Below, piece by piece: positions 17,229-28,047 of a DNA stretch of 64,000 nucleotides. The stretch comes from Nitrospira defluvii (GTDB lineage: Bacteria > Nitrospirota > Nitrospiria > Nitrospirales > Nitrospiraceae). The notes below the pieces were generated by a model that saw only the letters and a list, made by a program, of their open reading frames with translations, did no database searches and was not told the origin of the DNA. The position numbers and the translations under genes were made by a program. Position 1 is the first letter of the stretch. Every line of letters begins with the position of its first letter. The stretch is taken from NCBI GenBank assembly GCA_011525625.1, contig WYAX01000012.1, positions 744,001-808,000 of the forward strand. The letters run 5' to 3'.

Positions 17229-17341
17229 TAAGTGCATGCGCAGAACCGCTGCGCTCCTGTGTGATGGTATACGCCGGAGTGGTGCTCTGCCTTCGCCCGT
17301 GCATGGCGTTGAGTGCCGTGTTGGTGGCCGGCGATGCCGCC

Positions 17342-17371
17342 TTGACGCTCATCGCGAGGCGCTGGTAATAT
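17342..17371 (+). promoter_or_regulatory. Promoter of ilvE, probably giving a leaderless mRNA
   Basis: TTGACG (17342-17347), an 18-nt spacer and TAATAT (17366-17371). The ilvE ATG starts 7 nt after the -10 hexamer, so transcription would begin at or within 1-2 nt of the start codon. No Shine-Dalgarno is present between them. Confidence 0.65.
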
Positions 17372-17378
17372 CCGCCCC

Positions 17379-18293
17379 ATGTTACAAACTAGCGAAAAAA
17401 TATGGATGGACGGCAAATTTGTCGCGTGGGCCGATGCGCAAGTGCACGTGCTCACCCATTCACTGCACTATGGCCTGGCCGCCTTTGAAGGGATCCGGTG
17501 CTACAAGGGGCAGAATGGTTCGGCTATTTTTAGACTGCCCGAGCATGTGGATCGGCTATTTGAGTCGGCACACATTGGGCTGATGCAGATACCGTACGAC
17601 CGGAAGCAAATTACTGAAGCTATTGTTGAAACCGTCAGGGTTAATAAGCTCGAAGCTTGTTACATCCGTCCGCTCGTGTATATCGGCTATGGAGCCATGG
17701 GGCTCTATCCCGGTGAGAATCCCATCAACGTGAGCATTGCCGCATGGAAGTGGGGCACCTATCTCGGTGACGAAGCGCTGGCGAAGGGGATTCGTGCCCG
17801 AGTGTCTTCGTTTACACGCCACCACGTGAATGTTTCGATGACCCGTGGGAAGATTTCCGGCTACTACGTGAATTCCATTCTCGCCAAGCGCGAAGTCAAA
17901 GCCGACGGATACGATGAAGCCATCATGCTGGACCCCGAAGGGTATGTCGCAGAAGGCACGGGGGAGAATGTGTTCATCGTGCGACGCGGAGTCCTGAAAA
18001 CGACACCGCTCACCTCGATCTTAGAGGGGATCACGCGGAATTCAATCCTTCAGCTGGCCAAAGAACGTCAAATTCCGGTGGTTGAGGAGCGGTTCACCCG
18101 TGATGAAATGTACGTGGCCGAAGAAGTGTTTGTGACCGGCACCGCGGCAGAACTTACGCCGGTGACGGAGATCGATCAGCGGCGCATCGGGACGGGAACT
18201 CCCGGTCCCATCACCAAAACCTTACAAAAGGCATTTTTTGACGTGGTGGGCGGACAAGATCCCGCTCATCGTCATTGGCTGACCACGGTGTAG
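17379..18293 (+). CDS. ilvE: Branched-chain amino acid aminotransferase
   Basis: 304 residues, a class IV PLP-dependent aminotransferase. Landmarks: HSLHYGLAAFEGIRCY near residues 27-42, YIRPLVYIGYGAMGL, the PLP-lysine region (GYYVNSILAKREVKADGYDEAIMLD) and VAEGTGENVFIV. It performs the last step of valine, leucine and isoleucine synthesis, with 2-oxoglutarate and glutamate as partner pair. Divergent from rplU. The upstream context suggests a leaderless transcript. A Gly-rich turn EGITRNSILQLA is present. Nothing odd in the catalytic region. Confidence 0.96.
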   Translation: MLQTSEKIWMDGKFVAWADAQVHVLTHSLHYGLAAFEGIRCYKGQNGSAIFRLPEHVDRLFESAHIGLMQIPYDRKQITEAIVETVRVNKLEACYIRPLVYIGYGAMGLYPGENPINVSIAAWKWGTYLGDEALAKGIRARVSSFTRHHVNVSMTRGKISGYYVNSILAKREVKADGYDEAIMLDPEGYVAEGTGENVFIVRRGVLKTTPLTSILEGITRNSILQLAKERQIPVVEERFTRDEMYVAEEVFVTGTAAELTPVTEIDQRRIGTGTPGPITKTLQKAFFDVVGGQDPAHRHWLTTV

Positions 18294-18663
18294 CCATCTT
18301 TCGGAACGGTCTTCCCCTCTTGCCCCAAGAGTTGCCTGAATCTTGGCAACCTCGTCATCCCCCGGCTTCTGTTCACGCATCTTCGGTACAGCCGGTGTCT
18401 TGGTCGCGCGCTCCCGTCCATCCGTAAAAATAGGCGTAATTGTTTGCGAGAGTGCTCTTCAGGGAGGTGTTGCAGGATTCTCCCGCCTCGGTCGTCTGCT
18501 TTGAACGCAACCATGCCGGCTGTTCCACGACATGCCGTGCTCCCATTCCTGAAAACCGGTGCGTAATTTTATGGCCAAAGCGATCGTTGAGGACGGCACC
18601 AGAGATTACGAGCCCGCTCGAGCATCGATCATGGGAGGGAGTGAGCAATAGGAACTGAGAAAC
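18294..18663. other. 370-bp intergenic region between ilvE and secG
   Basis: Two convergent genes face this gap. Short ORFs exist on both strands but have no ribosome binding site, odd amino-acid composition and no recognisable family. There is a small hairpin near 18465-18485. A stretch on the minus strand resembles part of a tmRNA tag region, but no tmRNA ends are present. I see no supported gene here. Confidence 0.5.
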
Positions 18664-19017
18664 TTAGTGGGAGCCTTCGCCGGAGGAATGTGATTCCTTC
18701 GCCGGGGCAGCAGTGCTGTCTGTTGAGGTCGAACTGGGAGTCGTTGCGGCCGGCTTCTTGTTGAGGTCGATGACGGTGGAAGAGAAAGTGCGATCTTTTG
18801 CCAGGATGGCCAGAGACAACGAGGTGAACATGAACACGAACGCCGTGATCACCGTAAACTTGCTCAGGAAGTTCGCAGGACCTCGGCTGCCGAATACAGT
18901 CTGGCTGGAACCGCCGAAGGCCGCACCAATCTCGGCACCCTTCCCAGATTGCAGCAAAATTGCTCCAATCATGAGTAGGCAGACAATGACATGAACAATG
19001 ATGAGCAGCGTGTACAT
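18664..19017 (-). CDS. secG: Preprotein translocase subunit SecG
   Basis: 117 residues from the ATG at 19017, 5 bp after the tpiA stop; upstream in-frame codons overlap tpiA. Two membrane helices (about 2-23 and 52-73) enclose the conserved loop LLQSGKGAEIGAAFGGSSQTVFGSRG. SecG joins SecYE in the export channel. The last ~40 residues form a Ser/Thr/Ala-rich, low-complexity tail ending in GEGSH. The order gap-pgk-tpiA-secG is common in many bacteria. Confidence 0.95.
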   Translation of the reverse strand: MYTLLIIVHVIVCLLMIGAILLQSGKGAEIGAAFGGSSQTVFGSRGPANFLSKFTVITAFVFMFTSLSLAILAKDRTFSSTVIDLNKKPAATTPSSTSTDSTAAPAKESHSSGEGSH

Positions 19018-19022
19018 GGTGT

Positions 19023-19805
19023 TTATGAGGCCGTGGTGGGATGAGACCCGATAGCGACCTTGATTAGTGTAGCAAAAGACAGGGGATCTAAACAAGCCCC
19101 GCCGACCAATGCTCCATCGATTTCTTCACAGGAGAGAAAATCGGCGATGTTCTTGGGTGTGACGCTGCCACCATATAGGATTCTCAACCGCCGTGCGGCG
19201 TCCGGTCCTCCAAGTTCGCCGACGATGCTACGGATCTTGCGGTGGACCGGCACGGCTTGCTGTGGCGTGGCAGCGCGTCCGGTCCCAATTGCCCATACGG
19301 GTTCATAGGCGATGGTGACGGCGGCCAAGCCTGGACCATCGACTCCCGCGAGTCCGGCACGGAGCTGTCGTTCAATGACGGCGTCGGTGTGTTCGCTATC
19401 ACGTTCCTGGAGCGTTTCTCCCACACACAGAATCGGCATGAGTCCATGTCGGAGGGCTGCCAGAACTTTCCTGTTCGTCCACGTATCCTGCTCCCCAAAG
19501 TACTGGCGACGTTCAGAATGACCAACAAGGACGAACTCGCAGCCAAGGTCCTTCAGCATGGGGCCTGAGACTTCGCCGGTAAAGGCTCCCTTTTCCTCCC
19601 AATGTAGGTTTTGCGCTCCAAGGAGAAAAGCCGGGTTGGAAGCGAGGGCGCCACGTGTGGCGTGTAGGGCTGTGAACGGCGGTGTGAACCCGACCTGGAT
19701 TCCCTCAACGCTGGGCAGCTCCTGCGTGAGGCGATGGGCAAAGTCCACGGCTTCGGTCGCCGTCTTGTTCATTTTCCAGTTGCCGACGATGAAGCGTGTT
19801 CTCAC
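19023..19805 (-). CDS. tpiA: Triosephosphate isomerase
   Basis: 260 residues from a GTG with a GAGG site. Catalytic motifs are all present: GNWKMN with the substrate Lys, GHSERR with the catalytic His, AYEPVWAIGTG with the catalytic Glu, and the phosphate-binding YGGSV and GALVGGA. It interconverts glyceraldehyde-3-phosphate and dihydroxyacetone phosphate in glycolysis and gluconeogenesis. It lies 36 bp after pgk and directly before secG. Confidence 0.98.
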   Translation of the reverse strand: MRTRFIVGNWKMNKTATEAVDFAHRLTQELPSVEGIQVGFTPPFTALHATRGALASNPAFLLGAQNLHWEEKGAFTGEVSGPMLKDLGCEFVLVGHSERRQYFGEQDTWTNRKVLAALRHGLMPILCVGETLQERDSEHTDAVIERQLRAGLAGVDGPGLAAVTIAYEPVWAIGTGRAATPQQAVPVHRKIRSIVGELGGPDAARRLRILYGGSVTPKNIADFLSCEEIDGALVGGACLDPLSFATLIKVAIGSHPTTAS

Positions 19806-19841
19806 GAAGCCTCTATCGGGAAGATCGGGCGAAGGATATCG

Positions 19842-21041
19842 TTACGCCTGTCTATTAGGAAGCGCAGCAAGCCCAGGGAGGGTTTTCCCTTCGAGCAGCT
19901 CCAGCGCGGCTCCACCACCGGTCGAGATAAACGAGATGCTTTCGGATTCTCCCGCGCGATGGATGGCTAAAGCGGTTTCGCCTCCGCCGACAATGGTCAG
20001 CGCGTAGGCGTTTGCGACCGAATGGGCCATGGCCAGAGTTCCTCGTGCAAAGGCATCGACCTCGAACATGCCCATGGGACCGTTCCACAGAATGGTTTTC
20101 GCGTCCTGGACGGCTTCCGAGAAGAGCTTGACGGATGCCGGACCAATATCCAGTCCATACCAGCCTTTAGGAATTTCTTGCACCGGGACAATCTTTGTTT
20201 CAGCACCGGGCTCACGGCTCGCGGCAACCACACAGTCCACCGGCAGGTAAAACTTCACGCCACTGGAAAAGGCGTGGTCCTGTACCCCTTTGGCGAAATC
20301 GAGCATATCGTTTTCAACGAGTGACTGGCCGATCTCAAGTCCCATCGCTTTCAGAAAGGTAAAGGCCATACCCCCGCCGATGATGACCTTGTCGACTTTC
20401 TTGCCGAGATTCTCGATGACGCCGATTTTTCCTGATACCTTGGCACCTCCGAGAATGGCGACAAAGGGCCGCACCGGATTTTCCACGGCCCCTTCGAGAT
20501 ACTCGATTTCCTTCTTGAGCAGATAACCTGCCGCTGCCTCGGGAATGTATTTCGTGATGCCGACTGTGGAAGCATGAGCCCGGTGCGCCGCACCGAAGGC
20601 GTCGTTGATGTAGACATCAGCGAGAGAGGCGAGGGCCTTGGAAAATGTTTCGTCGTTCTTCTCCTCTTCGGGGTGGAATCGGAGATTTTCCAACAACATG
20701 ACATCGCCGGGTTGCATTTTGGCGACGAGGCCTTCAACGGCGGCGCCGATGCAGTCAGGGGCAAACGTCACTTCTTTGCCCAGCAAGCGCTGGAGGCGTT
20801 TGGCAACGGGAGCCAGGCTGAATTTCGGATCGAATTTCCCTTTCGGTCTGCCGAGGTGAGAACACAGGATCACTTTGGCTCCCTCGTCCACGGCGCGGTT
20901 GATGGTGGGAAGCGTTGATCGGATCCTCGTGTCGTCGGTAATCTGCAACGAGTCATCGAGCGGGACATTATAGTCGGCGCGAATAATGACGCGCTTCCCG
21001 CGAAGTTGAAGGTCCTCGATGATTCGTTTGCGAATATTCAT
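19842..21041 (-). CDS. pgk: Phosphoglycerate kinase
   Basis: 399 residues, full length. Landmarks: RADYNVPLD near residue 22, SHLGRPKGKFDPKFSLAPVAKRL, LLENLRFHPEEEKND, GGAKVSGKIGVIENL and the C-terminal GGGETALAI and FISTGGGAALELLEGK. It transfers phosphate between 1,3-bisphosphoglycerate and ATP. Second gene of the gap-pgk-tpiA-secG operon; 95 bp separate it from gap, with no clear internal promoter. Confidence 0.98.
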   Translation of the reverse strand: MNIRKRIIEDLQLRGKRVIIRADYNVPLDDSLQITDDTRIRSTLPTINRAVDEGAKVILCSHLGRPKGKFDPKFSLAPVAKRLQRLLGKEVTFAPDCIGAAVEGLVAKMQPGDVMLLENLRFHPEEEKNDETFSKALASLADVYINDAFGAAHRAHASTVGITKYIPEAAAGYLLKKEIEYLEGAVENPVRPFVAILGGAKVSGKIGVIENLGKKVDKVIIGGGMAFTFLKAMGLEIGQSLVENDMLDFAKGVQDHAFSSGVKFYLPVDCVVAASREPGAETKIVPVQEIPKGWYGLDIGPASVKLFSEAVQDAKTILWNGPMGMFEVDAFARGTLAMAHSVANAYALTIVGGGETALAIHRAGESESISFISTGGGAALELLEGKTLPGLAALPNRQA

Positions 21042-21136
21042 GGCAGAGCCTACTCCTTCTCCGGGTGTTCCGCGCCGGTTGCTGGTAGCTCCGGCCCGTG
21101 CTGCACGTCAGAAAAGCGCGATGTGTGGGAATCAGT

Positions 21137-22156
<1,020 letters not shown>

Positions 22157-22195
22157 TCAAGAAGTGAACGGGTTGAACTGAGTGAATCTGGGGCG

Positions 22196-22224
22196 ATAGT
22201 ACTGACCGACTTTCTGCGTGTCAA
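22196..22224 (-). promoter_or_regulatory. Sigma-70-type promoter of gap-pgk-tpiA-secG
   Basis: On the minus strand a perfect TTGACA (22219-22224), a 17-nt spacer and TACTAT (22196-22201). The gap ATG is at 22144, giving a leader of about 45 nt. This is the best conventional promoter I found in the window. Confidence 0.75.
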
Positions 22225-22363
22225 GCATACAAAAAGAGGGAAGGCCGGTGGATATTGGCGAAGCGGGCCTCGTGGAATCAAGGAAGTGTCGGCACGTCTT
22301 GTTGTAGGCGTAAGTGCTCCGGTAGAGTCTGATCCCTGAACATCCATCGAGGGTTGGAGCGAA

Positions 22364-24796
22364 ATGCCATCTGAATCCTTGCAGGTCGAGGCGGGAAATG
22401 TGCTCGAGTGGGGGAAGTTATTGGACCAGCTGGCGTCTCACGCCCAGTCGACGGTCGGCGCAGAGCGCTGTCGCGCGATGGTCTTGGAACAAGATGTGGA
22501 GCAGGCCCGCATCCGGCAGGCGGAAACCACTGACATGATGCGCTTGCGTGACGGTACCGATCCCTTCCCGGTCCTCCGGTTTCCGGATGTGCTGGAGTGG
22601 TTAGGGCGGGTAGCGAAAGGGGCGGCCTTGGAGGCGCATGAGTTGCGAGACATCGCGCTCGTCCTGGAAGTCATCGAGGATGTGCAGCGCTATCTCCTCC
22701 GCCACCAGGCCGATGCTCCCACGGTGAGCGCCCTGGTGTCGGAGTTAGGTCCGGTGAGCGAGTATCGTCGGCTCTCCGCCGCGCTGGAGCGCGCGATCGA
22801 GCCCGACGGGTCGATACGGGAATCGGCCAGCCCTGAGTTGCACCGCCTGATGCAACGTGCGACCGACCTCAAGCAGCAGATGCGGCATCGCCTCGATCAA
22901 ATCTTGCATTCGCGCCGCTACGAAGAGGTATTGCAGGAACACTACTTTGCGCAGCGCGAAGGGCGGTATGTGGTGCCGATCAAGGCTGAGATGCAGGGGC
23001 GGGTTCCCGGCATCGTACATGACGTGTCGTCGAGCGGCGCCACCCTCTTTTTGGAGCCGCGCGAACTAGTGGATCTGAATAACTCGATTAAAGTGGTGGA
23101 TTTGGACGTCGAGCGTGAAGTGCGTCGAATCTTGCGTGAGCTCTCGGCCCTCGTGGCCCCTCACCAACCAGCACTTGCCGGGACGATAGGGGTGCTCGGT
23201 CGGCTGGATGCCATCTCTGCGAAAGCAGGATTGAGTCAGCGTTTGCATGCATCTCCCCCGCGGCTCAATGATCAGGGGCGCGTGGTGCTCAAGCAGGCCC
23301 GTCACCCGTTTCTCGTGCTGACGAAGGAGCAGGTGGTACCCAATGACCTGGCGTTTGACGAAACTGTGCGAGTGCTCATCATCTCCGGTCCCAACACGGG
23401 CGGAAAAACCGTCACGCTGAAGTTGCTCGGCCTGTTCGCCTTGATGGTCCGCTGCGGCGTGCATCTTCCCTGTGCGCCGGAGTCGGAGATGGCGATCTTT
23501 CCCTCGGTGTATGCCGATATCGGCGATGCACAAGACCTTGCACGAGACCTGTCCAGCTTTTCCGCCCATATTACACAGATGGTGCAGCTGCTCGGTGAGG
23601 TGTCCGACGGAGCCGGCACTGCCGGTCGGCTTGCGACAGCGCCTCCTTCTCGTGCCCTGGTTTTGCTGGATGAGCCGGTGACTTCCACCGATCCCGCCGA
23701 AGGGGCGGCGCTGGCAAGCGCCCTGCTCTGTCGGCTGGCTGAGGCTGGTGTGAAAGTCGTAGCCACGACCCACTACAGCGTGTTGAAAGGGTTGGCCCAA
23801 GAGCGACCTGGATTTGCCAATGCGAGCGTCGAATTCAATCTACAGACCTTGTCGCCGACCTACCGGTTGATCCAGGGACAACCGGGAGGCTCCGCTGCGA
23901 TTGAAATTGCAGGGCGGCTCGGGATGGATCAGGCGGTGCTGGATGATGCACGCGCGCGGCTTCAGGGCGATAACCGTCTGCTGGAGACGCTGTTGACGGA
24001 TCTACAGGACAAACAACGACGGTTGAGCGAAGACCTTGCCGCCGCGACGGCGGCCAGGCAAGACGCTGAACAGGCTTCGCAGGAAGCCCGCGAGTTGTTG
24101 ACCGTTCTGCGCGAGTCAGAGCGAGATGAGCGGCAAGGACTGAAGAAGAAGCTGTCACAGGAGTTTCAACGAGCCCGTGCCGCGGTGCAGGCGACGATCG
24201 ACGATCTTAAACGCGATCAAAAATTGCTCAAGGCCAAGGAGAGCAAGGTCCGGCTGGTTGAATTGGAACAGGCGGTCCGGCGTGAGGTGGAGGAACCCGA
24301 GCCGCCGATTCCTGTCGATCAGCTTGCCGCTGGGGATTCGGTGGAAGTGGTCGGGTTGGGGATGACGGGTACGTTGCTGGAATCACCTCAAGGGAAAAAG
24401 CGGGTGCGACTGAAAGTCGGTGAGGGAGAGATTCTTGCCAGCGTGGCAAGTCTGGTGAGTGTGGCCAAGCCCCACAAGGCAGCGCGTCGTGAGCCGGTCA
24501 AGGCGAGTGCGGTTCCCCCCAGGCGTACCAGTCAAACATTCGCCACGGAGGATATTCAGGAGACATTGGACGTGCGCGGCCAAGCGGCTGATGATGCGCT
24601 GGATGTCGTGGTGGCCGGCCTTGATCGTGCCGTCCTCGGGGGAAGCCCGTTTGTGCGCATTATCCACGGGCACGGGACGGGTCGGCTAAGGACTGCCCTG
24701 CGGGAATATCTCAAGGCCTCCCCTTACGTTGTGACGTTTAGGCCGGGTGATCGTGCCGAGGGGGGCGATGGGGTGACGATCGTGGAATTGCGATAA
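22364..24796 (+). CDS. mutS2: MutS2 family endonuclease/ATPase
   Basis: 810 residues. A helical core (1-290) precedes the MutS-type ATPase: Walker A SGPNTGGKTVTLK near residue 345, Walker B ALVLLDEPVTSTDPAEGAAL and TTHYSVLKGLA. A long coiled coil (about 540-640) and a KOW-like segment follow. The C-terminal Smr nuclease domain (about 730-810) has LDVRGQAADDALD and IIHGHGTGRLRTALREYL. The N-terminal mismatch-recognition domain of MutS is absent, as expected. MutS2 suppresses homologous recombination or acts on collided ribosomes, depending on species. A GGTTGGAG site precedes the ATG. Confidence 0.96.
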   Translation: MPSESLQVEAGNVLEWGKLLDQLASHAQSTVGAERCRAMVLEQDVEQARIRQAETTDMMRLRDGTDPFPVLRFPDVLEWLGRVAKGAALEAHELRDIALVLEVIEDVQRYLLRHQADAPTVSALVSELGPVSEYRRLSAALERAIEPDGSIRESASPELHRLMQRATDLKQQMRHRLDQILHSRRYEEVLQEHYFAQREGRYVVPIKAEMQGRVPGIVHDVSSSGATLFLEPRELVDLNNSIKVVDLDVEREVRRILRELSALVAPHQPALAGTIGVLGRLDAISAKAGLSQRLHASPPRLNDQGRVVLKQARHPFLVLTKEQVVPNDLAFDETVRVLIISGPNTGGKTVTLKLLGLFALMVRCGVHLPCAPESEMAIFPSVYADIGDAQDLARDLSSFSAHITQMVQLLGEVSDGAGTAGRLATAPPSRALVLLDEPVTSTDPAEGAALASALLCRLAEAGVKVVATTHYSVLKGLAQERPGFANASVEFNLQTLSPTYRLIQGQPGGSAAIEIAGRLGMDQAVLDDARARLQGDNRLLETLLTDLQDKQRRLSEDLAAATAARQDAEQASQEARELLTVLRESERDERQGLKKKLSQEFQRARAAVQATIDDLKRDQKLLKAKESKVRLVELEQAVRREVEEPEPPIPVDQLAAGDSVEVVGLGMTGTLLESPQGKKRVRLKVGEGEILASVASLVSVAKPHKAARREPVKASAVPPRRTSQTFATEDIQETLDVRGQAADDALDVVVAGLDRAVLGGSPFVRIIHGHGTGRLRTALREYLKASPYVVTFRPGDRAEGGDGVTIVELR

Positions 24797-24993
24797 CCCC
24801 GCAGCCCGTGGTCGGGGGACTATGTTCGATGCCTGAAGTTTTGTATGCTGAAGGAGTGCCGTGTGCAGATGTCCGCATGCCACAGGGTGTGCGGAGCATG
24901 ACATGACGTAACCCATATTGCGTCGGGACCGGGGCTCTGCCGGGCCGCACACACCACTTCGGCCACGCTGCCGGTCACGCCGCAACCTACCCC

Positions 24994-27312
24994 ATGGCCG
25001 CCGTCATGCGCCAGCGGGTCAGTCTTCAAAGTTTGGTCACCCTCTCAGTGCTTGCCGTGGGACTGGTCTCCGGCACGGTGGGGCTCGCCTATGCCTACTG
25101 GCATGCCCGACAATCGCTACAGACCACTGTCGGGATCACCTTTCAGGAAATCGCCCGCCAGAGTGCCGACAAAGCCGCCTTGCTGCTCACCGGAGAAATT
25201 GAATGGGTGCAACGGCTAGCCGCGCTTCCCGATCTGCGTGCTTCGGTGGAAGGCGCTGTGTTGTCGGCTCAGGCGGCCAGGCAGGTTGAGCGCTGGCGCG
25301 ACGCGCAGCATCGCTATTTTCATTCACTGGCCATTGTGCGGGCGGACGGGCAACTGGTCGGAGGCAAGTCGAGTGATTCCGTCCGAGGGTTTTATGCGAG
25401 GCAGCCGTGGTGGACGATGGTCGTGCAGGAGGGACATTCCTGGGCGGGCCCTCTCACGGTCGACGAGGAGGGACATGGGTACTGGGAAGTTGCGGTCCCG
25501 ATCGGTGAGCGAGGTGAGCCGGTCCGTGGAGTCCTCAAGGTCGTTATCGGAACAGATCGCATCCTGTCCTCGATCCTCGGGAGCCGACTCGGTCGAACAG
25601 GCCACCTGATGCTGTTGGACGATCACGGCACGATCCTGGCTTGCTCCACGCTTGCCCCCACCCTCCATCTGCCGCTTCCGGCGAGCGTGACGCAGTGGGG
25701 AACCGAGGGCAACGCTGCCCGATGGGCTCGGATCGATCAGGATAGTCACGGCGGCCAGGAGAGCATCATTGGAATGGCTCCCGTCGTGCTTTCGGCTCAG
25801 GTGGCACGGGCGCCGGCCTGGTCTATTCTGGTGCAGCAGGATCCGATTGAGACATTCGAGCCCGTGGCCGCCCTGCTCGGGAAACTCGGCGCGTTCTGGA
25901 TCGGAACGAGTGTGTTTATGGTTTGGCTGCGCTGGCGGCTTGGTCGGCGGATTGTGCGCCCGCTGGGGACGCTGAGTGAGCGTATCAACCGGATGGCCGA
26001 CGGCGGAACACCCGCCACGTTTCTGGCGTCGTCGCCCGGCGAAGCGAGCGGCATTGAGGAGATCGATCGGCTGGCTGCGAGTTTTGATGACCTTGCGCAA
26101 CGCTTGGAGTTGGCCTCACAGGCCAAGGAACAATATGTTCGAAGGCTTGAGCAGGCGAATGTCGATCTGGCCACGTCTGAGGAACACTATCGGCTGCTCT
26201 GGGATCATGCGGTTGATACCAAAATTCTGGTCGATCCCTTCGGGGTGGTTCAGGCCGTGAATAGGCGTGGCGAGGTGACGCTTGCCCGGCCGGTCTCAAC
26301 CCTGCTGCATCGGCCGGTCCTCGACCTCGTCGCGGAGGCTGAGCGGCCCCGCCTGCAGGCGCAACTGAATCTGGTGCTCCACCGTGGCGCGGAGGTCTCG
26401 GCAGGCGTGATGTGTGTGCCGACCCCCGGAGGTGCTTTGACGATGGAGATCGACTGCGTGCCGGTCACGAAGGCCGGCGGTATCGAGTCCATCATGGTGC
26501 AACTCCGCGATCTGACGGAGCAGAAAACACTTGAACAGCAATTGCTCCGATCCGAACGGCTCGCGTCGTTGAGTCAATGTGCCTCCATGTTTGCGCATGA
26601 TATTCGGAATCCCCTGGCCGGGATTAAGAAGACACTGGAATGGCTGAGCGGGCGTCCGGAGATGGCGCAGGACCTGCCTCGACGCTGCCTGGAAGATTTG
26701 CGCTTCACGACGGATCTACTCCTCGGCATGATCAACGACATGTTGGATGTGTATCAGGAGCACTATTCAGGACTTCCGCTGAGTACCTCGCCGGTGGCCG
26801 CCGGCCTGCTGCTGCAGGACACGTTGCGACTCTTTCGTTCCGAAGCGGAAGCGCAGGGCGTACGCTTTGCGGTGCGTACGCCATCGAATGAGGTGTGGAT
26901 ATGCGGGGATGGGCGACGGCTGCAACGAGTGCTGATCAACCTGCTGCATAACGCGCTCAAGTACTCGCCGCCGCAGGGCACGATCACCATGACCCTGCAG
27001 GTGGACAAGACGCCCATGCCGAATGTCACGCCGCCCGGTGAGCCCTCCCCCGGAGCCATGGTCACGATCTGTATCGAGGATGAGGGCCCGGGAATCGCCC
27101 CGGACGATGTGCCGCATCTGTTCGAGATGTTCTTCCGGAAGAAGGACGGACAGGATTATCGGATCGGCCGCGGCCTGGGGCTGCATTTTTGTCGTCTCGT
27201 GGTCGAGGCCCATGGGGGGCGCATCACGGCCGGCAATCGTCGCGGGGGCGGCGCCGTGCTGACGGTCGCGTTACCGATCAGACAGGAGCAGTCATGCCTC
27301 TCACCATCTTGA
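24994..27312 (+). CDS. Membrane sensor histidine kinase (Cache-like, HAMP, PAS)
   Basis: 772 residues (or 768 from ATG 25006). Helix 1 (about 13-38), a periplasmic Cache-like sensor (40-290), helix 2 (296-316), HAMP (315-370) and PAS (about 395-505) precede the kinase. The H-box is AHDIRNPLAG with the phospho-His near 534; N-box NLLHNALKYSP, G1 DEGPGIAP and G2 GRGLGLHFC follow. The response regulator ATG lies inside the last 19 nt of this gene, so the pair is coupled. The sensor shares motifs with the kinase at 35967-37880 (FQEIAR, GHxMLLD, D-HGG-IxG-APV). The signal is unknown. No strong Shine-Dalgarno precedes either ATG. Confidence 0.92.
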   Translation: MAAVMRQRVSLQSLVTLSVLAVGLVSGTVGLAYAYWHARQSLQTTVGITFQEIARQSADKAALLLTGEIEWVQRLAALPDLRASVEGAVLSAQAARQVERWRDAQHRYFHSLAIVRADGQLVGGKSSDSVRGFYARQPWWTMVVQEGHSWAGPLTVDEEGHGYWEVAVPIGERGEPVRGVLKVVIGTDRILSSILGSRLGRTGHLMLLDDHGTILACSTLAPTLHLPLPASVTQWGTEGNAARWARIDQDSHGGQESIIGMAPVVLSAQVARAPAWSILVQQDPIETFEPVAALLGKLGAFWIGTSVFMVWLRWRLGRRIVRPLGTLSERINRMADGGTPATFLASSPGEASGIEEIDRLAASFDDLAQRLELASQAKEQYVRRLEQANVDLATSEEHYRLLWDHAVDTKILVDPFGVVQAVNRRGEVTLARPVSTLLHRPVLDLVAEAERPRLQAQLNLVLHRGAEVSAGVMCVPTPGGALTMEIDCVPVTKAGGIESIMVQLRDLTEQKTLEQQLLRSERLASLSQCASMFAHDIRNPLAGIKKTLEWLSGRPEMAQDLPRRCLEDLRFTTDLLLGMINDMLDVYQEHYSGLPLSTSPVAAGLLLQDTLRLFRSEAEAQGVRFAVRTPSNEVWICGDGRRLQRVLINLLHNALKYSPPQGTITMTLQVDKTPMPNVTPPGEPSPGAMVTICIEDEGPGIAPDDVPHLFEMFFRKKDGQDYRIGRGLGLHFCRLVVEAHGGRITAGNRRGGGAVLTVALPIRQEQSCLSPS

Positions 27313-27938
27313 TCGCCGAAGATCAACGGCTTTTCCGGCAGAGTCTGCGGATGTTACTCGAGCATGAACCCGACATTGTGGTGGTCGGAGACGCGATGGA
27401 CGGTCGGCACGCGTTTGACCTCGCCGTCGAGTACAAGCCGGACATCGTCTTGATGGATGTCGACATGCCGCGGCTGGACGGCATTACCGCCACCCGTTTG
27501 ATCCGCAGTTGTGTGCCGGATTGCCGCGTGTTGATGTTGTCGGTGCATGACGACGATGCCCGTATCGTCGCAGCCGTGCGGGCAGGCGCCTGCGGGTATA
27601 TTTTGAAGGACGCCGACCATCAGGAGTTTCTGCGGATCATCCGAGCCACGTTTCAGCATATCCCCGTGCGCTCGGCCTACATGCCGGACGGTTTTGCCAA
27701 GAAGGCCCTGTCCATAGCGAGCCAACAGGGCGGGGCCGATCCGGGAGGGCTATCGCTGTTGACCGATCGTGAGCGGGAAATTCTGGCCCGCGCGGCCGCG
27801 GGGCGCAGCAACAAAGAAATCGCCGACCAACTCTGCGTGTCCCTCGATACCGTCAAAACCCATCTCCATCATACCTACCAAAAGTTGAAGGTCAGCGGGC
27901 GTGTCGAGGCCGTGCTCGTCTATCTCGGCAACGGCTGA
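27294..27938 (+). CDS. NarL/FixJ-type response regulator
   Basis: 214 residues from the ATG at 27294, overlapping the kinase end by 19 nt; GACAGGAG lies just upstream. The receiver domain (1-122) has the acidic pair ED near residue 10, phospho-acceptor Asp in DIVLMDVDMPRLDG (about 55) and Lys in YILKDAD. A LuxR-type HTH (about 148-210) follows: LTDREREILARAAAGRSNKEIADQL and VSLDTVKTHLHHTYQKL. It should be phosphorylated by the upstream kinase and regulate transcription. The downstream exported-protein genes are the nearest candidate targets. Confidence 0.95.
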   Translation: MPLTILIAEDQRLFRQSLRMLLEHEPDIVVVGDAMDGRHAFDLAVEYKPDIVLMDVDMPRLDGITATRLIRSCVPDCRVLMLSVHDDDARIVAAVRAGACGYILKDADHQEFLRIIRATFQHIPVRSAYMPDGFAKKALSIASQQGGADPGGLSLLTDREREILARAAAGRSNKEIADQLCVSLDTVKTHLHHTYQKLKVSGRVEAVLVYLGNG

Positions 27939-27957
27939 CAGTCGGCCTCTCGGCCTG

Positions 27958-27980
27958 TCTCCTCACCCGAAGGGTGGAGA
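27958..27980 (+). terminator. Hairpin after the response regulator gene
   Basis: CACCC and GGGTG (27964-27968 with 27972-27976) close a GAA loop, and the flanking TCTC/GAGA can extend the stem with a bulge. It starts about 20 nt after the stop. No T-tract follows, so termination strength is uncertain. Confidence 0.35.
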
Positions 27981-28047
27981 GAAAATCCATCTCCCAGGCA
28001 ATAGTCCTCGCACATACGGTTCCGTACAGTGAGATCAGTGTCAGTCG

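Noticed and set aside
18361-18663. Minus-strand stretch resembling a tmRNA tag region (CGCAAACAATTACGCC) and a 91-codon ORF
   Set aside because: No tRNA-like acceptor ends, no GGxxUGxxUUGG-like start and no CCA-terminated T-arm. The ORF starts at TTG without a ribosome binding site and has no family resemblance.
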